A stretch of DNA of 64,000 bases, from assembly GCF_002797855.1 (NCBI RefSeq), contig NZ_PGFB01000007.1, forward strand, positions 1 to 64,000, given 5' to 3'. Of this stretch, positions 51,419-60,770 are shown in pieces. How positions within the stretch are numbered: position 1 is the first letter of the stretch; each line of letters begins with the position of its first letter. The position numbers were made by a program, and so were the translations under genes. The stretch comes from Compostimonas suwonensis (GTDB lineage: Bacteria > Actinomycetota > Actinomycetes > Actinomycetales > Microbacteriaceae). The notes under the pieces were generated by a model. The model saw only the letters and a program-made list of their open reading frames with translations, made no database searches and was not told the DNA's origin.

Positions 51419-52540
51419 ATGCGAATCACCGACATCGTCACCACCCCGGTCGAGATCAACTATCGGCCCGAATACCAGGCCGACAAGCGCTTCTATCCGA
51501 AGTCGCCCGAGCAGACGAACGTCATCGTGGAGGTCCACACCGACACCGGCCTCGTCGGAATCGGCGAGGCCGCCCACTCGCCGGGCGTCTACGGCGAGAC
51601 GGCCTGGCAGACCATCGAGGGCATCGAGTACCTCAAGCCTCACCTGATCGGCCGCGATCCTCTGCAGATCAACCGCCTCAACATCGAGATCGACCGATAC
51701 TCCCCCGTCGGGAACATCGCGGCGAAGGCCGGCCTCGACATAGCCTTCCACGATCTCGCCGGCAAGATCATCGGCGTGCCCGTCTACCAACTGCTCGGCG
51801 GACGCGTGCACGAATCCGTGCGCACGCACATCACCCCCGCGACCTACGAGGACACGACCTCCGACCTGCTCGCGCTCATGGGTCAGGGCTACCGCGCCTT
51901 CAAGCAGAAGATGAGCGGCGACACCGACTACGACATCGCGCTCGTCAACTCGATCCTCGACAACATCCCCGAAGACGTCGTGCTGAGCATCGACGTCAAC
52001 CAGGGCTGGAGCGTCAACCAGACACTCGACATCGCCGGTGTGCTCGAGCGCCGGAAGACCTTCCCGCGCAACCTCATCCTCGAGCAGCCGATCGACGGCT
52101 ACGACCTCGCCGGAGCGGCCGAGATCCGCCGGGCGACCCGTATCCCGCTGATGCTCGACGACGGCATCCGCACCGTCTCCGATCTGCGGAACATCATCGA
52201 CGCGCGTGCGGCAGACATCGTGAGCCTCAAGATCAGCCGGGTCGGCGGCATCCAGCGCTGCCTACAGATGATCAAGATGGCCGAGGCCGCCAACATCACC
52301 TACATCGTCGACGAGATCAACGAGATGCGCGTCGCGAACACAGCCGTCGCGCACCTCGCGCTCGCATCGAAACGTCCGCTCTACACCGGCGTCTGCTGCC
52401 ACCTCCTGCTCGAGCAGGACGTCGTCACGACGGGCGGCGTCTGGATCGAGGACGGTGCGGCCTTCGTCAACGACAAGCCGGGACTCGGCATCGACGGGCT
52501 CGATCTCGACAAGGTGCGCGCGACGCGCAAGGCGGCCTGA
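51419..52540 (+). CDS. enolase-superfamily enzyme, muconate-lactonizing (MLE)-like
   Basis: 373 residues. Capping domain 1-130, barrel after that. Catalytic K162-Q-K164 (FKQKMSG), metal ligands D192, E222 and D247/D248 region (LEQPI, MLDDG), and K271 in SLKISRVGG on the sixth strand. The two-lysine pattern is that of the MLE subgroup rather than mandelate racemase, which has a His-Asp dyad. Reactions could be cycloisomerisation, epimerisation or dehydration of a carboxylate. ATG 51419 with GGAGG six bases upstream. First gene of a LacI-controlled operon with an ABC importer, so it acts on the imported compound. Confidence 0.87.
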   Translation: MRITDIVTTPVEINYRPEYQADKRFYPKSPEQTNVIVEVHTDTGLVGIGEAAHSPGVYGETAWQTIEGIEYLKPHLIGRDPLQINRLNIEIDRYSPVGNIAAKAGLDIAFHDLAGKIIGVPVYQLLGGRVHESVRTHITPATYEDTTSDLLALMGQGYRAFKQKMSGDTDYDIALVNSILDNIPEDVVLSIDVNQGWSVNQTLDIAGVLERRKTFPRNLILEQPIDGYDLAGAAEIRRATRIPLMLDDGIRTVSDLRNIIDARAADIVSLKISRVGGIQRCLQMIKMAEAANITYIVDEINEMRVANTAVAHLALASKRPLYTGVCCHLLLEQDVVTTGGVWIEDGAAFVNDKPGLGIDGLDLDKVRATRKAA

Positions 52541-52542
52541 TC

Positions 52543-53493
52543 ATGCCCATTCCCTTCGACCGCACGGTTCGCATCGGGATCACCGAGAAGAACCAGCACG
52601 CCTATTGGGACATGGTGAACGCCGGATGGCGAGACGCCGCGGAGGCGCTGGGTCTCGAGTTGCGGATCGACGCCCCGCCGAGTGAAGATGTCGCCGCGCA
52701 GATCGGTCTCATGCGGCAGCAGCTCGATGACGGCGTCGACCTCCTTGCCTTCGTCGGCACGCAGGCGACCGGCTTCGGCGACATCGTCGCCGAAGCCGGT
52801 CGCCGAGGAGTGCCGGTCGTGGCCTTCGATCTCGACGCGCCGCAGAGCGGCCGGCTGACCTTCGTCGGCATGCCCTCGATCCACCGGGTCGGCCGCGAGG
52901 TCGGGGACTTCCTCTCCGATCGCATCCCCGCCGGGTCGACCGTCATCGCGCAGACCGGCTCCAATCACGCCCCCGGAGCAGGCGCCAAGCTCGCCGGCTT
53001 TCTGGAGTCCATGAACGAGCACGGCCACCGGGTGGCCGTGGGCGAGAGCGACGGGGAAGACGTCGCGCTCTCGCTCGAGATCGCCCAGCGGCTCCTCAGA
53101 GAGAACCCCGAAGCTGTCGGCATGTACGGTGTCTACGGCTACCACCCGATCGTGCAGGCGAGAGCTGCGGAGCTCTCCGGACGAACCGACCTCACCATCG
53201 TCGGATTCGACATGCTGCCCGAGACGGTGGACCTCGTCGAGAGCGGCGCCGTCGCAAGTTCCGTGTGGATCCAGGAGTACTACTTCGGCTACTACACGGC
53301 CCTGCTCGCGAACACGATCGCCCGCACCGGAACGCTCGAGTCGCTTCGCGCATTCGGCATGGATCCTGCCAACCTCGCGAACAACGCGATCTATCCCCCC
53401 GTCGCCTTCTATACGAAAGACAACATCGCCGACTATCGGCGCTTCGCCGAGTCGAAGTCACTCGGAGCACGCACGGCGGCCACCGCCGTCTGA
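52543..53493 (+). CDS. periplasmic-binding-fold sugar-binding protein without signal peptide
   Basis: 316 residues. The RbsB-like type 1 fold is clear: VRIGITEKNQHAYWDMVNAG, DLLAFVGTQATGF, GVPVVAFDLDAPQSG, TVIAQTGSNHAPGAG and DLTIVGFDMLPETVDLVESG. It has no signal peptide, lipobox or HTH; the mature domain begins within ten residues of ATG 52543, two bases after the enolase-gene stop. It may be a cytoplasmic sugar-binding sensor or an accessory that has lost its export signal. The next gene encodes a normal lipoprotein binding protein, so transport does not depend on it. Confidence 0.82.
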   Translation: MPIPFDRTVRIGITEKNQHAYWDMVNAGWRDAAEALGLELRIDAPPSEDVAAQIGLMRQQLDDGVDLLAFVGTQATGFGDIVAEAGRRGVPVVAFDLDAPQSGRLTFVGMPSIHRVGREVGDFLSDRIPAGSTVIAQTGSNHAPGAGAKLAGFLESMNEHGHRVAVGESDGEDVALSLEIAQRLLRENPEAVGMYGVYGYHPIVQARAAELSGRTDLTIVGFDMLPETVDLVESGAVASSVWIQEYYFGYYTALLANTIARTGTLESLRAFGMDPANLANNAIYPPVAFYTKDNIADYRRFAESKSLGARTAATAV

Positions 53494-53537
53494 CGACCGA
53501 TCCACCACCCCTCGCGTCAACGAAGACAGGAGACACC

Positions 53538-54815
53538 ATGAACAAGACAACCCGCCGAGCTCTGCCGGCTCTCGCCGCCCTCGCGGTCGGGACCGTCGCC
53601 CTCACCGGCTGCGCCTCCGGCGACAGCGGCGACGGCTCGAGCGACAGCAACGAGGACATCACCCTCAACACCCTCTTCCTCGACACCGATGTCTACACCC
53701 CGTGTGTGACGGACTACATCGACAAGTTCACGGAGGAGACCGGCATCAAGGTCAACATCCAATCCGAAGGCTTCTCTGGATACCACGACAAACTGCTCAC
53801 GACCCTCTCAAGCGGATCCGACACCTACGACCTGACGATGATCGCCTACCAGTGGACGGGCGAGTTCGCGCCGTTCATGGTTCCGATCACCGACAAGGTC
53901 GCGGCGGATGCCGACGCGCTCGGTGGCATCCTGCCCGCCTCGACGGACACCTATGTCTTCAACGGCGAGCAGTACGCGATCCCGTTCACTGCACAGGCCG
54001 AGACGCTCTTCTATCGCACCGACCTGTTCGAGCAGGCCGGCCTCGAGCCGCCCAAGACCTGGGACGACGTGGCCGACATCGAGAAGTTCTTCACGAACAA
54101 CCCCGACTATCCCGGGGTCTACGGTATCTCTGTGAAGGCGGCCTCATCGCACGCGCAGACGATGTTCGACAACCGCTATTACGGCCTGGGCGGTGAAGCG
54201 CTCGGCGAACCCGGCAGCGAGATGGACGTGACCGCCGCAGCGAAGGCCCTGCAGCAACTCAAGGACGACGCGACCGTCTACTCGCCTCCGGGGGCGCTCG
54301 CAGCGACCTTCGCCGAGGTCTCGGCGCAGCTCGCCGGCGGCACCGTCGCGATGGCGGAGCTCATGCCCACGACCGTGCTCGGACTGGTCGACACCGAAGG
54401 CGACAGCAACAAGGTCTTCGGCAAGATCGGCGCGACGACCGTGCCCGGCGGGCACGGCGAGGCCGGAGGCTGGGGACTCGCCGTCAACAACACCTCGAAG
54501 CACCAGGATGCCGCGTACGAACTCGCCACGTATCTCACCTCCGAAGACGCCGACCTCGGCTGCTACACGGAGTACGGCAAGCCCGCTGTGCAACAAGCGA
54601 CGTACGACAACGACGAGGTGAAGTCCGCTTGGCAGACCGAGGGCATCCTCGATGCGCTGTCGAGCTCGATCGGCAAGGCACGCGGCGCGACTGCGGCCCA
54701 GATCAACGGCATGATGGACGAAACCGTCTCGCGGTTCCTCGCGGGTCAGGCGGGCAGCGCGGACGACGCCGCGCAGGAGATGGCCGACAGGTACGAAGAA
54801 CTCGTCAACCAGTAG
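53538..54815 (+). CDS. ABC transporter extracellular substrate-binding lipoprotein (family 1)
   Basis: 425 residues. Signal peptide with lipobox LTGC (Cys about 25), acidic Gly/Ser linker, then a type-1 sugar-binding domain with FTEETGIKVNIQSEGFSGY, YDLTMIAYQW, YAIPFTAQAETLFYRTDLFE, PPKTWDDV and GGWGLAVNNTSK. It delivers a sugar or related solute to the two permeases that follow. ATG 53538 with AGGAGAC upstream. Confidence 0.9.
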   Translation: MNKTTRRALPALAALAVGTVALTGCASGDSGDGSSDSNEDITLNTLFLDTDVYTPCVTDYIDKFTEETGIKVNIQSEGFSGYHDKLLTTLSSGSDTYDLTMIAYQWTGEFAPFMVPITDKVAADADALGGILPASTDTYVFNGEQYAIPFTAQAETLFYRTDLFEQAGLEPPKTWDDVADIEKFFTNNPDYPGVYGISVKAASSHAQTMFDNRYYGLGGEALGEPGSEMDVTAAAKALQQLKDDATVYSPPGALAATFAEVSAQLAGGTVAMAELMPTTVLGLVDTEGDSNKVFGKIGATTVPGGHGEAGGWGLAVNNTSKHQDAAYELATYLTSEDADLGCYTEYGKPAVQQATYDNDEVKSAWQTEGILDALSSSIGKARGATAAQINGMMDETVSRFLAGQAGSADDAAQEMADRYEELVNQ

Positions 54816-54854
54816 CTCGAAGAGCACACTCGAGTCAGGAATGCGCTGATCGTC

Positions 54855-55805
54855 ATGACAACAACCATCGAGACCCGGAGCCGCCAGGTACCCCCTGGCG
54901 GCTCCGGCCGCACCCTTCCCCCAACTGCGCGAAAGCGACGGCGACTGCGTCCGACCGCCTATTTCTGGATGCTCGCACCGAGCCTCGCGCTGCTCATCGC
55001 CTTCGCCGGCTACCCCATCGTGCGCACCATCACCTACAGCCTCACGAACCTGAACGCTGCGGGCACCGGAGACTTCATCGGCCTCGAGAACTACGTGCGG
55101 CTCTTCGGAGACAAGCTGTTCTGGGACTCGGTCATCGTCACCCTGGTCTTCACCGTCGTGGGAGTGGCCGTCGAGGTCGTGCTCGCCTGGACGTTCGCAC
55201 TCCTGCTGCACGGCCCGATCTCGCGGATGGGTCACGTGCTGCGAGTGGTCATCGCGATCCCCATGGCACTCTGCCCCGTTGTCGTCGGCATCGTCTGGCG
55301 CTTCCTGTTCAATCCGCAGTACGGCTGGGTCAACGCGATCCTCGGCACCCCTGAGATGGACTGGACAGGCGACCCGAGCCGCGCTCTCGGCGTGCTGATC
55401 TTCGTCGACATCTGGGCCTGGATGCCCTTCGTGTTCATGATGATCTCAGCCGGCCTGCTCGCCATCCCCGACGACATCAAGGAGGCCGCCCGGCTCGACG
55501 GCGCAGGCTCCGTGCGCGCCTTCTGGAACATCACGCTCCCGCTGATGCTCCCCGTCACCCTCGTCGCGATCCTGCTGCGCACCATCGACGCGGTGAAGGC
55601 GTTCGACGTGCCTTACACACTCACCTCCGGCGGACCCGGCAATGCCACGACAACCGTCGGCATCTTCCTCTACAAGCGGGGATTCGCGGAGTTCCAGCAG
55701 GGCTATGCTTCCGCACTCGCCGTGGTCTTCACCGTGGCGCTCGTACTGTTCGCCCTCGTCTACCTCGCCATCATGCGCCGCGCAGAAAGGAAGGCCGGAC
55801 AATGA
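54855..55805 (+). CDS. ABC sugar transporter permease, MalF/UgpA type
   Basis: 316 residues. Six hydrophobic segments after a basic N-terminus (about residues 35-310) and the EAA loop EAARLDGAGSVRAFWNITLPL. LTSGGPGNATTTVGIFLY is typical of this permease class. Forms a heterodimer with the next gene product; the last four bases overlap it (ATGA). ATG 54855, weak ribosome site. Confidence 0.92.
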   Translation: MTTTIETRSRQVPPGGSGRTLPPTARKRRRLRPTAYFWMLAPSLALLIAFAGYPIVRTITYSLTNLNAAGTGDFIGLENYVRLFGDKLFWDSVIVTLVFTVVGVAVEVVLAWTFALLLHGPISRMGHVLRVVIAIPMALCPVVVGIVWRFLFNPQYGWVNAILGTPEMDWTGDPSRALGVLIFVDIWAWMPFVFMMISAGLLAIPDDIKEAARLDGAGSVRAFWNITLPLMLPVTLVAILLRTIDAVKAFDVPYTLTSGGPGNATTTVGIFLYKRGFAEFQQGYASALAVVFTVALVLFALVYLAIMRRAERKAGQ

Positions 55806-56638
55806 CCGCTCGCGCCCGGATCTCACTCGCGATCGTTCGCACGATCGCCATCCTCATCCTCCTCGCGATGACACTCCTGCCGATCGTCTGGGTCATCAGC
55901 ACGGCGTTCAAGTCGAACAGCGACATCCTCGTCTTCCCGCCGCAGGTGATCCCGTTGAACCCGACGCTCGACAACTTCGTGCACTTCTTCACGGACGCCT
56001 CGACGCTGAGGTTCTTCGGGAACAGCATCATCGCGACCGCGGTCTCGACCGTGTTGACGGTGCTGCTCGCCGTACCCGCCGCCTATGCGCTCAACGTGCA
56101 CCGGTTCCCGCGCGACGTCGGACGCCACATCGGTCTCGGATTCCTGCTGCTGCGATTCCTGCCGGCGTTCGCCGTCGTCGTGCCGCTCTTCGTCATGCTG
56201 CGCCAGTTCGGGCTGATCGACACCGTGTTCGCGCTGATCCTCGTCTACACGGCCTTCCATCTGCCGATCGCGATCTGGATGATCACGCCCTCCATCGCGC
56301 AACTGCCCACCGAGATCCGGGAGGCGGCATCGGTCGACGGCGCAGGACCATTGCGAGCGTTGTGGTTCGTCACCGTTCCGCTGGTACGTCCCGCTGTCGC
56401 GACAGCGGCTGCGTTCTGCTCGATCCTGTCGTGGAACGAGTTCTTCTTCGCCCTGATCTTCACGAACCAGAACGCGCGGACCTACCCGATCCTGATCAGC
56501 TCGTTCGTGACCGACTCAGGGCCGGAATGGGGATCGATTGCGGTCGCCGCGTTGATGGCGATCATCCCGATCGTCATCATCTGCGTGTTCCTGCAGCGCA
56601 ATCTCGTGAGCGGCCTGACCGCCGGAGCGGTGCGGTAG
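55802..56638 (+). CDS. ABC sugar transporter permease, MalG/UgpE type
   Basis: 278 residues. Six transmembrane segments; EAA loop EAASVDGAGPLRALWFVTVP, and LSWNEFFFALIFT near the end as usual for MalG-like permeases. No ATPase gene follows; the operon ends here and an IclR gene converges. A shared ATPase such as MsiK, encoded elsewhere, is the usual solution in actinobacteria. Confidence 0.92.
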   Translation: MTARARISLAIVRTIAILILLAMTLLPIVWVISTAFKSNSDILVFPPQVIPLNPTLDNFVHFFTDASTLRFFGNSIIATAVSTVLTVLLAVPAAYALNVHRFPRDVGRHIGLGFLLLRFLPAFAVVVPLFVMLRQFGLIDTVFALILVYTAFHLPIAIWMITPSIAQLPTEIREAASVDGAGPLRALWFVTVPLVRPAVATAAAFCSILSWNEFFFALIFTNQNARTYPILISSFVTDSGPEWGSIAVAALMAIIPIVIICVFLQRNLVSGLTAGAVR

Positions 56639-56654
56639 CCGTCCAGCCGGCGGG

Positions 56655-57419
56655 TCAGCGAGAGGCCAGCACGGCGGAGACGGCCGTCGCCGCGGCGAGA
56701 ACCCGGACGCCCAGGCGCGCACGGTCCTCGTCACGGTAGCGCACGACGGGCACTACGAGGACGATCGCCGCCACCGCCTCGTGCGTGCCGTCGGTGATCG
56801 CGGCACCGATGCCGATCGTCTGCCCGCTCTCAGCCGGCTTGACACAGTAGCCGTCGCGCCGGACGGCGTCGATGAGGGCGCGGACCGTCGTCGCGTCGAC
56901 ACCGCCGTGCGCGGCGACGGCCTGCTCGTTCGCTGCCTGGATCGCGTCGCCCACCCGGTCGTCATCCATCGTCGCGAGCACGGCGATCCCACCGGCGGCG
57001 GCGGTGTCGGCGAAGGCGGTTCCCACCGCCGCGACGATGCGGAGCTCCTGTCGGGTCTCCGCGTGGTCGATCACGACCATCACGTGGCCCGGACGGGGAA
57101 TCGAGAGATGCACCGTCTCGTCGGTGTCGTCGCGCAGGGCCTCCATGACCGGAACCGCCGCCTTGCGCAGCTCGAGCTCGCTCCGCTCTCCGCGGAGCGC
57201 GGAGTGCGCGCGTGCCGAGACCTGCCAGCGGGTGACGTCGCCGTCGACGGCTTCGATCCAGCCGGCGCTCTCGAGGGTGCGCAGAATCCGTTGGACCGTC
57301 GACTTCGAGAATCCGAGCTCGGGGGCCAGCTCCGAGAGCCGCGCAGGCTGACGCTCCGCGACGAGCTCGAAGGCACGCAGGCTGCGCAGCACGCTCTGCA
57401 TACCCTGGTCGTCAGTCAC
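56655..57419 (-). CDS. IclR-family transcriptional regulator (carboxylate reductase locus)
   Basis: 254 residues. HTH (about 8-65) with LSELAPELGFSKSTVQRILR; effector domain with RDDTDETVHLSIPRPGHVMV and TAAAGGIAVLATM. It lies 33 bases after the reductase gene on the same strand, so it may be co-transcribed and act on the IclR-type dyad before the ligase gene. GTG 57419 is the first start; an ATG seven codons later is possible. Confidence 0.86.
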   Translation of the reverse strand: MTDDQGMQSVLRSLRAFELVAERQPARLSELAPELGFSKSTVQRILRTLESAGWIEAVDGDVTRWQVSARAHSALRGERSELELRKAAVPVMEALRDDTDETVHLSIPRPGHVMVVIDHAETRQELRIVAAVGTAFADTAAAGGIAVLATMDDDRVGDAIQAANEQAVAAHGGVDATTVRALIDAVRRDGYCVKPAESGQTIGIGAAITDGTHEAVAAIVLVVPVVRYRDEDRARLGVRVLAAATAVSAVLASR

Positions 57420-57452
57420 AGTTCATCGTGGCACAGAGCGGGCGTGCCCCGA

Positions 57453-58850
57453 TCACGCTGAGCGTACGACACCGCGCGACTCCATGAGGAAGTCGCCGAG
57501 GAACCCGTCATGCGGCACCTGCGGCGCACTCCAATAGGTCGGCCGCGCGCCCACGTAGACGTTGCGGATGCTCGGCTCCGACACAATCGCATCGATCAGC
57601 TCGCCGTCGCGGGTGATGACCGTCAGCACGAGAGTATCGCGAAGCGCATCGGCGCCGTCCTCCCTCGTCCAGGGCGCCACCCAGACGCAGGGGAAGCCCA
57701 GCTCCACCCTCGCCTGCGGCGATCCGGCCGAGGGCAGCAGATGCACGGCCGGCCGGAGAGCGGCGCTCCCGTCTCCGAGCTCGTCGACGAGAGATCCAGC
57801 GGACTCCCCGATCGGCTCCGCGTCTGCCGCGACCCTCCGGAGGAACTCCTCGACAGCCCGGGCCGACTCCACCGGCTGGACGGGCAGGATGGCGTGCTCC
57901 TGCTCCGGCCGCGCGCTCGGCAGCATCGCGAGCTTCTCTGCGAGCGCCTCCGCGAATCCGCGGGCATCCCCCTCGATGAGCACGGCCGTCGTGTTCGTGC
58001 AGCCTGCACCGCCGCTCCTGCTCGCCGAGTCTGCGACGAGGTCGACGTAGGATCGCCAATCGGCGTCGGCGGCGATGAGGATCTTCGAGCGGCCGGGACC
58101 CTGGGGGTAGACATCCGGGTCGGCCGCATACTTCTGCATGACGGTGTCGCCGCCGTAGACCATGGAGAGATCCGCCAGCCGAAGCATGGTGTCGGCGACG
58201 GCGTGGTCGGTGGGCAGCAGAACGATCTGGTCGTCGCCGAAGCCGGCCTCTCTCAGAGCGGCGACCAGACGGGCCGGCGTGAAGGGCTCTTTGCGGGACG
58301 GGCGCACGGCGACACGATAGCCGAGAGCGAGCGCCTCGATCCAGGCGGCGTGCACGGAGGGATGGTTGCCGGCCACATGAACCCCGAAGACGTCGCCGCG
58401 ACGAGCCCAGAGCGCCGCTCCCTCCTGAGCCGCAGGGTCTCGCCAATCGGCGACGGCGACCGTCGGACGTGCGAGCTGCGCATTCTCCCAGGCGTTCTCG
58501 CAGCGGTCGGCGACTTTCTCGATGGCCGCACGGACCACTGAGAGGCCGAGTCCCGAGACCCGGCTCACGAGGTGCTGGTACTCCTCGACGTCGAGGCCGA
58601 GCAGGGTCGCCGAACGGAACAGCTCGCCTGCTCGGCGCAGCGCCTCAACGCGTCGCTCGGCCGGAAGGGTCACCGCCCGGCGCAGAGCAGACAGGGAGCG
58701 CGCGACGAACGCATCGGGCACGAGGCTGATCTGAGCGACCGGGCTGCCCGCGACATCCGAGATCGTCTCCCTCGTGCGTGCGCGATAGGCACCCGTCGCA
58801 CCCAGCGCGTCGACCTGCACGAGCTCTGCGGCGTTCGGCTCCGCCCGCAT
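57453..58850 (-). CDS. aldehyde-dehydrogenase-fold acyl reductase (LuxC/GriC-like)
   Basis: 465 residues. NAD(P)-binding region VAGNHPSVHAAWIEALALGY and VAVRPSRKEPFTPARLV, and a catalytic Cys in SGGAGCTNTTAVL. The sequence belongs to the LuxC-like acyl reductases; with the adjoining LuxE/PaaK-type ligase it recalls GriC and GriD, the two-part aryl carboxylate reductase of grixazone biosynthesis. It would reduce an activated acyl (acyl-AMP or thioester) to an aldehyde. ATG 58850 shares an A with the ligase stop (TGATG). Confidence 0.75.
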   Translation of the reverse strand: MRAEPNAAELVQVDALGATGAYRARTRETISDVAGSPVAQISLVPDAFVARSLSALRRAVTLPAERRVEALRRAGELFRSATLLGLDVEEYQHLVSRVSGLGLSVVRAAIEKVADRCENAWENAQLARPTVAVADWRDPAAQEGAALWARRGDVFGVHVAGNHPSVHAAWIEALALGYRVAVRPSRKEPFTPARLVAALREAGFGDDQIVLLPTDHAVADTMLRLADLSMVYGGDTVMQKYAADPDVYPQGPGRSKILIAADADWRSYVDLVADSASRSGGAGCTNTTAVLIEGDARGFAEALAEKLAMLPSARPEQEHAILPVQPVESARAVEEFLRRVAADAEPIGESAGSLVDELGDGSAALRPAVHLLPSAGSPQARVELGFPCVWVAPWTREDGADALRDTLVLTVITRDGELIDAIVSEPSIRNVYVGARPTYWSAPQVPHDGFLGDFLMESRGVVRSA

Positions 58851-59974
58851 CAGTACACCCCCTCGACCACGGAGACTCCGCCGAACTCGGACAGCGGTTC
58901 GATGTCTGCGATCGAGTCGCCGACCTGGCCCGTCAGCGGCTCGATGCGCAGGGCGGTATCGCGTTCGGCGTTGTTCGGCAGCAGGAACGACTTGCTCACG
59001 TGATTCACGATGACCTGGCCGCGCTCGCCGTAGGCGACGGGCTCCTGAGTCACGGGATCCACGACCGAGAGAGTCACGTACGGAGCGACAGAGGGATCGA
59101 TGATGCAGGGGTCGTCGTCACCGAGGCCGGGCCGTTCCGCTCCGCCCGCACCGAGAGCCATCGTCGTTCCGTATCGGGTCGAGAGCACGGTGTCGGGCAC
59201 AAGCTCGGTGCGGTAGTAATGACGGGCCTCGGCATCCATCGACGCACCGCCCCAGACGAGGTAGCGCACGTCCTGCCGGATGATGTCGAGCAGATCGTCG
59301 CGCTCGAGCATACGTGCGAGCACGGGTGGGGTCACCCGCATCGCGGCCACCGGCTGCCCGCGCAAGACGAAGGCGGCCTGGTCGATGATGTGCTCGATGT
59401 AGTCGTTGACGACATCGGCATGCCCGGCTGATGCCTGCTTCTTGACCCAGCGCGGGTCGAGATCGATGCCGAAGACGAGGCTGCCCGGACTGTAGACGGA
59501 GGCCGCGCGCTTGATCTGCTCGAAAGCCCCATGCGGCCCGGCCGGCAGCATCGCCAGCCAGTTCGCGCCGAGCGGGACGCCGGCGCGATCGAGCACTGCG
59601 GCCTCGCGGTGCGAGAAGAACTCGGCGAACTGCCGCAGAAGTGGAATCCGTTTGGGATCACCCGTCGTGCCACCGCTCTCGATCACCGAGACCACGTCGG
59701 GGCGGGAACCGAATCCCCGCGGAATGAGATCGGCGACCGCCACTCCCCGCAGCTCATCGGTGACGTTCGGAAACCGCCTCAGCTGTTCCCAGCTCGTGAC
59801 GTCGGCGACCGGGTCGAATCCGAGCGTCTTCGCGCGTTCGATCCAGAAGGGGGAGCCCGTCTCGGGACTGAAGTGCCAGCGCATGGCCGCGTGCACCAGT
59901 TCGTCTGGGTCGATGAGGGCATCGGGGGCTGCGTCGAGCACACGCTCGCTTGCTTCTAGAGTTAACTGTTCCAT
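58850..59974 (-). CDS. LuxE/PaaK-like AMP-forming acyl ligase (GriD-like)
   Basis: 374 residues. The adenylate-forming P-loop is VIESGGTTGDPKRIPLL; MLPAGPHGAF, YLVWGGASMDAEARHYYR, TRYGTTMALGAGG and ERGQVIVNHVSKSF follow the LuxE/PaaK pattern. It would activate a carboxylic acid with ATP for reduction by the adjacent LuxC-like enzyme. ATG 59974 is used; an IclR-like dyad lies 13-30 bases upstream. Substrate class, aryl or other, is not deducible. Confidence 0.78.
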   Translation of the reverse strand: MEQLTLEASERVLDAAPDALIDPDELVHAAMRWHFSPETGSPFWIERAKTLGFDPVADVTSWEQLRRFPNVTDELRGVAVADLIPRGFGSRPDVVSVIESGGTTGDPKRIPLLRQFAEFFSHREAAVLDRAGVPLGANWLAMLPAGPHGAFEQIKRAASVYSPGSLVFGIDLDPRWVKKQASAGHADVVNDYIEHIIDQAAFVLRGQPVAAMRVTPPVLARMLERDDLLDIIRQDVRYLVWGGASMDAEARHYYRTELVPDTVLSTRYGTTMALGAGGAERPGLGDDDPCIIDPSVAPYVTLSVVDPVTQEPVAYGERGQVIVNHVSKSFLLPNNAERDTALRIEPLTGQVGDSIADIEPLSEFGGVSVVEGVY

Positions 59975-59986
59975 AATCCGGTATTG

Positions 59987-60004
59987 TATTCCACAATGTG
60001 GCAC
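59987..60004. promoter_or_regulatory. IclR-type dyad before the carboxylate reductase genes
   Basis: TATTCCACAATGTGGCAC contains the dyad CCACA-A-TGTGG, close to the TTCC-N-CA-N-TG-N-GGAA form bound by many IclR proteins. An IclR gene is at the other end of the operon. Binding is inferred. Confidence 0.5.
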
Positions 60005-60026
60005 GTTTACTAGATCCCTGAGAGCT

Positions 60027-60644
60027 CTAGATCCTTGCGAAGCCGGCCTCCGAGACGTGAAGGGAGACAGCGACGGCGTAGGCCGTCGCCGGGCCGATGA
60101 CCACCGGCCCGAAGATGAGCACAGAGCCGGCGCCGATCGCCATCGGCGCCGCCAGCGCGATGGCCAGAACCGCCAGCAGGGTGCCGATGATGGCGAGGAG
60201 CCCGGCCCTCCGCGGGCTGAGGAGCGCGGGCGCGAGCACGCTCGCGAGCATCAGGAGGAAGACGACCCACTTCACCCCGGCCGGGAGCTCCGGTCGCACT
60301 CCCGCCACGAACGTGCTCCCGGCGATCACGACGAACGGAATGCCCGCCACGAACGCCAGCCAGCCCCAGACTCGGGCCGCCCGGCGGCCGACCTCGTCCG
60401 TCCACTCGCGCATCAGGCCGACGAAGACCAGCCCGACGACCAGCGCGACGATCTGGATGACGCCGCTGACGATGACGACCAGGCGACCCGCCGAACCGAG
60501 CAGGTGACGGTCGGGGTCGGGGAGGTGGAGCAGCCACGGCAGCCAGAGCGCACCGGTCACGACCCCGATGACGACGATGCGGAACAGCTGGAGGCGCACT
60601 CGCGCCCACCACGGCGGCGGACACTGGTACGGTGTGGACGTCAT
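60027..60644 (-). CDS. polytopic membrane protein of unknown function
   Basis: 205 residues, not recognised. Five or six hydrophobic segments: about 18-38, 48-75, 88-112, 120-142, 150-172 and 175-200. No catalytic motif is visible. ATG 60644; the longer frame upstream is arginine-rich and unlikely. Stands between the ligase promoter and the MBL gene, on the same strand as both but without overlap. Confidence 0.65.
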   Translation of the reverse strand: MTSTPYQCPPPWWARVRLQLFRIVVIGVVTGALWLPWLLHLPDPDRHLLGSAGRLVVIVSGVIQIVALVVGLVFVGLMREWTDEVGRRAARVWGWLAFVAGIPFVVIAGSTFVAGVRPELPAGVKWVVFLLMLASVLAPALLSPRRAGLLAIIGTLLAVLAIALAAPMAIGAGSVLIFGPVVIGPATAYAVAVSLHVSEAGFARI

Positions 60645-60770
60645 GGTCCATGACCCTGCCAGCAGCAGATGAACGGCCGGCGACCGCGGCCGACCTCGCC
60701 GGGTCGCCGAGCCTCGCCCGGCACGCCGACGACGCCGGGCTGATGACACGCCCCTGCCGCAGCCCGCCGA

